NCBI RefSeq assembly: GCF_003860215.1
Contig: NZ_RQYH01000005.1
Coordinates: forward strand, 1 to 64,000
Reading direction: 5' to 3'
Length of the DNA stretch: 64,000 nt
Origin: Desulfovibrio sp. OH1186_COT-070
Lineage (GTDB): Bacteria; Desulfobacterota; Desulfovibrionia; Desulfovibrionales; Desulfovibrionaceae
Below the pieces are notes generated by a model. It was not told the DNA's origin, did not search any database, and saw nothing but the letters and a program-made list of their open reading frames with translations. Positions 59,697 through 64,000 of this stretch are shown one piece after another. How positions within the stretch are numbered: position 1 is the first letter of the stretch; each line of letters begins with the position of its first letter. The position numbers were made by a program, and so were the translations under genes.

Positions 59697-61466
59697 ATGG
59701 CACGCGCAATTCTTTTCGGCATCCCTGTTTCCCCCGGCATAGCCACAGGCATTGTGCGCTTCATGCACAATGCCCCGCACGATGAGGAAAAGCGCATCAG
59801 CCCCGAGGCCGTGGCCCAGGAACAGGAAAAATTCCGCGTCGTGGTGGAAAAGGTGCGCGCTTCCCTGAGCGCAGCCATGCAGAACGTGCCGGAAGATCTT
59901 GCGGAATACAGAGAAGTTATTGCCGCGCAAATAGAAATGACGCGAGATCCCAAGCTCGTCAACGCCATCCTTTCTCGCATCGAACACAGGCTTGTTTGCG
60001 CCGCCTGGGCACTCAAGCTGACCATTGAAGAATTGTGCGCCCTATTCCGCGACATGGATGATCCGTATCTGCGCGACCGCGCCCAGGATATTCGCGCTGT
60101 CGGCCTGCGGCTGCGTGAAGGGCTGACGGAAAATCCCTCCAGAAACAGCAGCGGGCAGACGGACATTCTGATTGCCGAAGATATTTCACCAGCCGATGTC
60201 ATGGAACTTGACCTGGACTGTGTTCAGGGCATCCTGACAGAAGAAGGCGGGCCCACATCGCATACGGCCATCCTCTCGCGCAGCCTCCGCATCCCCTGCC
60301 TTGCCGGTGTTACGGGACTGCTGGGCATTGCCAGGGAAAATGAGCAGGTCATTGTGGACGGTTTGGGCGGGCGCGTGCTGCTCGGCCCGGACCAGAATGA
60401 TCTGGACCGGCACACGGAACGCCGGGAAGAATATACGGCCTGGGAAAACTTCACCCTCCAGACCTGCACATGGCCAGCGGAAATGTGCGATGGTGTGCGC
60501 GTTGGCGTGCAAGCCAATCTGGAACGCGCCACGGAGTTGGACGCCGTGCTCCGGAGCGGCGCGGACGGTATCGGGCTGTACCGCACGGAATTCGCGCACC
60601 TTTCGGCCAGACTGCCTACAGAAGAGGAGCTTCTGGAAGAATATGCGTCCGTTGCGACAGGCATTGCCCCCTTGCAGGCAGTTTTTCGCACTCTTGATGT
60701 CGGCGCGGACAAAATGCTGCATGCCCAGATTGCCCTCAAGGAGCCAAACCCGGCACTGGGCTTGCGCGGCATACGCTTTTGCCTGCGGCACCAGGGGATA
60801 TTCCGGACCCAGTTGCGCGCCCTCATGCGTGCGGGAGCCAGCGGCAATGTGGCCATCATGCTGCCCATGATTTCCACTCTGGAAGAAGTGCAGCAGGTAC
60901 GCGCCATTCTTCAGGAACTGCATCAGGAGCTTGTGGCCCAGAAGCTCCCTCATGCGCCCCGCCTGCCCTTGGGAGTCATGATCGAAACCCCCGCCGCAGC
61001 CCTGATCTGCGATGCTCTGGCGCGCGAATGCGACTTTTTCAGTATCGGCACCAACGATCTGATCCACTATATCATGAGTATTGACCGCAGCAACCGCCAT
61101 GTGGCCTATCTGAACGAATCTCTGCACCCTGCGGTGCTGCGCTCTCTCAAGCATATCATTGACGCTGCCCACCGCAAAAATATCGGCGTTTCCGTTTGCG
61201 GGGAGCTGGCGTCTGATCCCCTTGTTCTCTCCGTTCTGCTGGGCATGGGGGTAGACAGCGTTTCTGCCGCTCCACGCTTTGTGCCCGGCATCAAACACCT
61301 TATCCGCCAGTTTGACGCCGAATCCTGCACGGAACTGGCGTACAATGTTCTCTTGAGCACTGACGCTGCCGCCTCAAAGCGCATGATCTACGAAAAATTG
61401 CACCAGTCCCTGGGGCCGGAATTGTTCTTTCACACCACAAGCCTTTTTACAGACAGCCTGTCATGA
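59697..61466 (+). CDS. ptsI: PTS enzyme I (phosphoenolpyruvate-protein phosphotransferase)
   Basis: This 589-residue EI has the phospho-His189 in GGPTSHTAILSR, the PEP-binding domain with GIGLYRTEF and the C-terminal SIGTNDLIHYIMSIDR, plus VSVCGELASDP. It starts the phosphate relay from PEP. The stop overlaps the smpB start (ATGA). Confidence 0.96.
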   Translation: MARAILFGIPVSPGIATGIVRFMHNAPHDEEKRISPEAVAQEQEKFRVVVEKVRASLSAAMQNVPEDLAEYREVIAAQIEMTRDPKLVNAILSRIEHRLVCAAWALKLTIEELCALFRDMDDPYLRDRAQDIRAVGLRLREGLTENPSRNSSGQTDILIAEDISPADVMELDLDCVQGILTEEGGPTSHTAILSRSLRIPCLAGVTGLLGIARENEQVIVDGLGGRVLLGPDQNDLDRHTERREEYTAWENFTLQTCTWPAEMCDGVRVGVQANLERATELDAVLRSGADGIGLYRTEFAHLSARLPTEEELLEEYASVATGIAPLQAVFRTLDVGADKMLHAQIALKEPNPALGLRGIRFCLRHQGIFRTQLRALMRAGASGNVAIMLPMISTLEEVQQVRAILQELHQELVAQKLPHAPRLPLGVMIETPAAALICDALARECDFFSIGTNDLIHYIMSIDRSNRHVAYLNESLHPAVLRSLKHIIDAAHRKNIGVSVCGELASDPLVLSVLLGMGVDSVSAAPRFVPGIKHLIRQFDAESCTELAYNVLLSTDAAASKRMIYEKLHQSLGPELFFHTTSLFTDSLS

Positions 61467-61918
61467 GCAAAAAACACTCTTCCGCCACCATTGCCGTCAA
61501 CAAGAAAGCCCGTCACCTCTACAATCTTTCGGAATTTACCGAAGCCGGAGTCGTGCTCACCGGCCCGGAGGTCAAAAGCATCCGCGCGGGAAAGGTCAAT
61601 TTTATCGACAGTTATGTCGACTTTCGCCACAACGAGGCATGGTTGGTCTCTCTGCATGTGGCCCCGTATGCCAATGCAGGGTATGCCCCGCAAGACCCCG
61701 GACGCCCCCGCAAGCTCCTGCTGCACGCGCGGGAAATTCTCATGCTGCAGGAAATGGTTGCCCAAAAGGGCTTTACGGTTGTTCCTGTTCGCCTGTATCT
61801 CAAGTACGGCAAAATCAAGGTGGAAATCGCGCTGGGCAAGGGGAAGAAACTCCACGACCACCGCGAAACCCTCAAACGGAAAGCCGAAGAGCGCGATATG
61901 GCCAGAGAACTCGCATAA
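61463..61918 (+). CDS. smpB: SsrA-binding protein SmpB
   Basis: This 151-residue SmpB binds tmRNA for trans-translation. It has AVNKKARHLYNLSEFTEAGVVLTGPEVKSIRAGKVNF, SLHVAPYA and the basic C-terminal GKGKKLHDHRETLKRKAEERD tail. No ssrA gene is seen in this window. It overlaps ptsI by 4 nt. Confidence 0.96.
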   Translation: MSKKHSSATIAVNKKARHLYNLSEFTEAGVVLTGPEVKSIRAGKVNFIDSYVDFRHNEAWLVSLHVAPYANAGYAPQDPGRPRKLLLHAREILMLQEMVAQKGFTVVPVRLYLKYGKIKVEIALGKGKKLHDHRETLKRKAEERDMARELA

Positions 61919-61938
61919 CGGCTTTCCCCCCGACCAGT

Positions 61939-64000
61939 ATGCGCCACCCACCCCTGCCCGCTCCCCTGCTCTGGCAGAGCCTCCTGGGTTTCTGGATACT
62001 GGGCATTCTTGCAGTCGCCTGGCCCGTACCGTCAGCATCTTGCGCCTTTCTGCTTTTTCTGGCTGACGCGCGCCTGTGGCGTGCCAAAGGTATTTTTGCG
62101 GCACTGGCCGTCCTGTTGGCCGGAGTGCTGGCGGGCCACCTGACCACAGGCAAAATGTGGCGCGACCATACGCCCACGCCTGTAGCCTGGCTTGATACCG
62201 CCCCCAAAAGCATGCGCATTTGCGGCCAGATACAGGAGGTACGCGGCCTGCCCGACAACCGCATACGCATGCTCCTCGCCGATGTGCGCCCGCACGGCGG
62301 GGCGGAAAAATCGCTTTCCGGTCTGATGGAGTGGACGTGGCAAAATCCGTCCGCATATCCCCTGCCGGGACAGTCGGCCTGCCTCTCCCGCCGCCCGCAA
62401 GCCATGCAGGGTTTTGCCAATCCGGGACTTCCGGATCGGGACGTCGTGATTCAGTCTGTCCGGAATGTGCGCTGGCGCATCTGGAGTCAGGGAGAGAGCG
62501 GCCAGCCCCGCATTGACGGACAGCCTTCGCTGTCTGCCCGTTGGCGCGAATCCCTGCGGCAAGGCTTTTTTACAGTTCTTTCCCCGGATGCGGAGCACTT
62601 TCCGCGCCAGAAGCTTCCCCAAGGCAAGGCCATTCTCGTCGCCCTCCTTTTTGGCGACCGCCAATTTCTGGACAATCAAACCATTGCCGGTTTTTCCATG
62701 GCCGCGCTGGGGCACAGCCTGGCGCTTTCCGGTCAGCATCTGGCTGTCGCCGGTCTGGCGGGCATACTGCTTGTTGTCGTTGTGGCGCGGGCATACCCCG
62801 GCATCTACCTTTGCCGCACACGCACGGTCTGGGTCATGTCGGCATCGGTTCCCCCGGCCCTTGCGTACCTCTGGCTGGGCAATGCGCCGCCATCACTGGT
62901 CCGCGCAACCATCATGCTCTGCATTCTGGCGCTCTGGCTGCTGCGAAGGCGCGTCCACACGACCCTGGATGTTCTCTGCAGCGCGCTGTTCTGCATCACA
63001 CTGTTTTCGCCCGCCGCAGTTTTTGATACAGGCTTGCAGCTTTCCGCCATCTGTGTGGCCGTCATCGGCATGAGCATGCCGTGGCTGCGCCGCCTTCTGC
63101 CCAGACCGCATCCCGCAGAACACGCTGCCCGCTGGCGCTCACTCCTGCAAGACGCTTTATGGAGCCTGCAACGCATCTTTGCGCTCTCGCTCATCATCCA
63201 GACAGTGCTGCTCCCTGTGGGCATTCTTCTTTTCGGGAATACTGGGCACTGGTTCCCCCTCAACGTGCTCTGGCTGCCCCTCGTGAATCTTCTGGTTCTG
63301 CCGGGAGCGGCTCTAGGTTTGCTGGCTGGCGCTTGCGGCTGGGATGCTGCGGCGCGCGCCATTCTGGAATATGCCTCCTTGCCCTGCCAATGGCTGGCAG
63401 ATGCCCTTGCATGGCTGGCACGCCAAAACGCTCTGGAGTCTCCGGTCGTCCTGCGTCCGCACTGGACAGCCCTGCCTGCCTTTGCGGCCCTGACTGCCGC
63501 AGCGGCCCTCCGGGGAGGACGCCTGCGGCTGCCGCCTGCCGGACGCCGCCTGCTTCTGGCAGGCGCCCTGCTGCTCTGCGCGGGGCCGCTGTTGCGCGCA
63601 GGCGAACGCCTTTCGCCGGAAGTGCGGCTGGATATTCTGGACGTGGGCCAAAGCCAGGCCCTTCTTTTGCGCCTGCCGGGGCATGTGCGCCTTTTGCTGG
63701 ACGGCAGCGGCAGCGCATCTCCCCGCTTTGATCCGGGAAAGAGTCTTGTTGCCCCGGTGCTTGTTCACAACGATGCTCCGCGGTTGACGGCTGTGCTCAA
63801 CAGCCACCCGGATCTGGACCATATGGGCGGCCTGCTTTACATCCTGCGTCATTTCCGGACACAAGGCCTGTTCGACAACGGAAAAAACGCCAAAGGAAAG
63901 TGGGGAGAGCTTTGGGATCTGACGCGGCAAAAGCATGCGGCACGCCCGCTGCGCCAGGGAGACACGCTTGTTCTGGGAGAACCGGAAAACGGACTGCGCC
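61939..64000 (+). CDS. ComEC/Rec2-family DNA uptake protein (cut by the window edge)
   Basis: The reading frame stays open from ATG 61939 to the last base, giving at least 687 residues. The order is an N-terminal membrane part, an OB-like region, and the competence domain with the signature ALGHSLALSGQHLAVAGLAG and many helices. A metallo-beta-lactamase domain follows at the C-terminal end (LDILDVGQSQALLLRL, NSHPDLDHMGGL). ComEC forms the inner-membrane channel for transforming DNA. The C-terminus is outside the window. It follows smpB by 20 nt. Confidence 0.9.
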   Translation, partial: MRHPPLPAPLLWQSLLGFWILGILAVAWPVPSASCAFLLFLADARLWRAKGIFAALAVLLAGVLAGHLTTGKMWRDHTPTPVAWLDTAPKSMRICGQIQEVRGLPDNRIRMLLADVRPHGGAEKSLSGLMEWTWQNPSAYPLPGQSACLSRRPQAMQGFANPGLPDRDVVIQSVRNVRWRIWSQGESGQPRIDGQPSLSARWRESLRQGFFTVLSPDAEHFPRQKLPQGKAILVALLFGDRQFLDNQTIAGFSMAALGHSLALSGQHLAVAGLAGILLVVVVARAYPGIYLCRTRTVWVMSASVPPALAYLWLGNAPPSLVRATIMLCILALWLLRRRVHTTLDVLCSALFCITLFSPAAVFDTGLQLSAICVAVIGMSMPWLRRLLPRPHPAEHAARWRSLLQDALWSLQRIFALSLIIQTVLLPVGILLFGNTGHWFPLNVLWLPLVNLLVLPGAALGLLAGACGWDAAARAILEYASLPCQWLADALAWLARQNALESPVVLRPHWTALPAFAALTAAAALRGGRLRLPPAGRRLLLAGALLLCAGPLLRAGERLSPEVRLDILDVGQSQALLLRLPGHVRLLLDGSGSASPRFDPGKSLVAPVLVHNDAPRLTAVLNSHPDLDHMGGLLYILRHFRTQGLFDNGKNAKGKWGELWDLTRQKHAARPLRQGDTLVLGEPENGLR

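Overview
The window looks like a chromosome segment of a sulfate-reducing deltaproteobacterium of the Desulfovibrionaceae, most likely Desulfovibrio or a close relative. This is inferred from the gene content: a chemotaxis operon with a HEAT-repeat gene and a ParA gene, fused ispDF, TrmD with a C-terminal methyltransferase domain, a mannose-type PTS split over two loci with rapZ and rpoN nearby, flagellar genes under sigma-54 promoters, and a choline trimethylamine-lyase whose catalytic residues match Desulfovibrio CutC. No species can be named from the sequence alone.

Layout. 1-370: the right part of a decayed IS5-family insertion sequence, then an unexplained perfect hairpin and tRNA-Pro(CGG). 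772-10070: one chemotaxis operon on the + strand (cheB, HEAT-repeat protein, cheR, parA, cheW-like, cheY, cheA), closed by a strong terminator. 10261-21715: a choline-utilisation island. It holds a BCCT transporter, an alkaline-phosphatase-superfamily enzyme with a small companion, a sigma-54 activator with a PAS domain, an OsmC-like protein, a GcvH-like lipoyl carrier, CutC, CutD and two SMR efflux subunits. 21812-28419 (- strand): tRNA-Arg(CCT), PTS Man EIIC/EIIB/EIIA, rapZ, hpf, rpoN and pyrG. 28621-39905: purQ, a Nif3-like gene, a zinc-ribbon gene, rnpB, ispDF, an acyl-CoA ligase, dtd, a STAS protein, a FapA-like protein and two glycosyltransferases. 40007-45653: fliK, flgD, flgE and flagellin. 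45766-64000: rnc, a B12-binding radical SAM/DUF2344 fusion, mltA, a thioesterase, an EF-G paralogue, trmD-rplS-rnhB-yraN-rsmI, PTS EIID-HPr-EI, smpB and a comEC cut by the window edge.

The most interesting part is the choline island. CutC and CutD carry every catalytic motif, but no microcompartment shell gene and no aldehyde or alcohol dehydrogenase lies beside them. CutC also lacks exactly the 36-residue N-terminal extension found in the microcompartment-type Desulfovibrio enzyme. In the places where shell genes would be expected there are instead an OsmC-family protein with both redox cysteines, a lipoyl-carrier protein, an AlkP-superfamily hydrolase and a small protein that resembles that hydrolase's C-terminus. 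Two promoter regions, 4.3 kb apart, share the palindrome TGTCA-N7-TGACA upstream of sigma-54-type promoters, and the sigma-54 activator gene sits between them. The simplest reading is a regulon for choline uptake, cytosolic cleavage to trimethylamine and acetaldehyde, protection of the radical enzyme, and amine export.

Sigma-54 links several parts of the window. rpoN itself is at 25236-26657, and sigma-54-type promoters precede the OsmC gene, the BCCT gene, fliK and flagellin. Two long homopolymer tracts (G11 in EIIA, T9 at the start of EIIC) suggest that this PTS branch is frameshifted or phase-variable.
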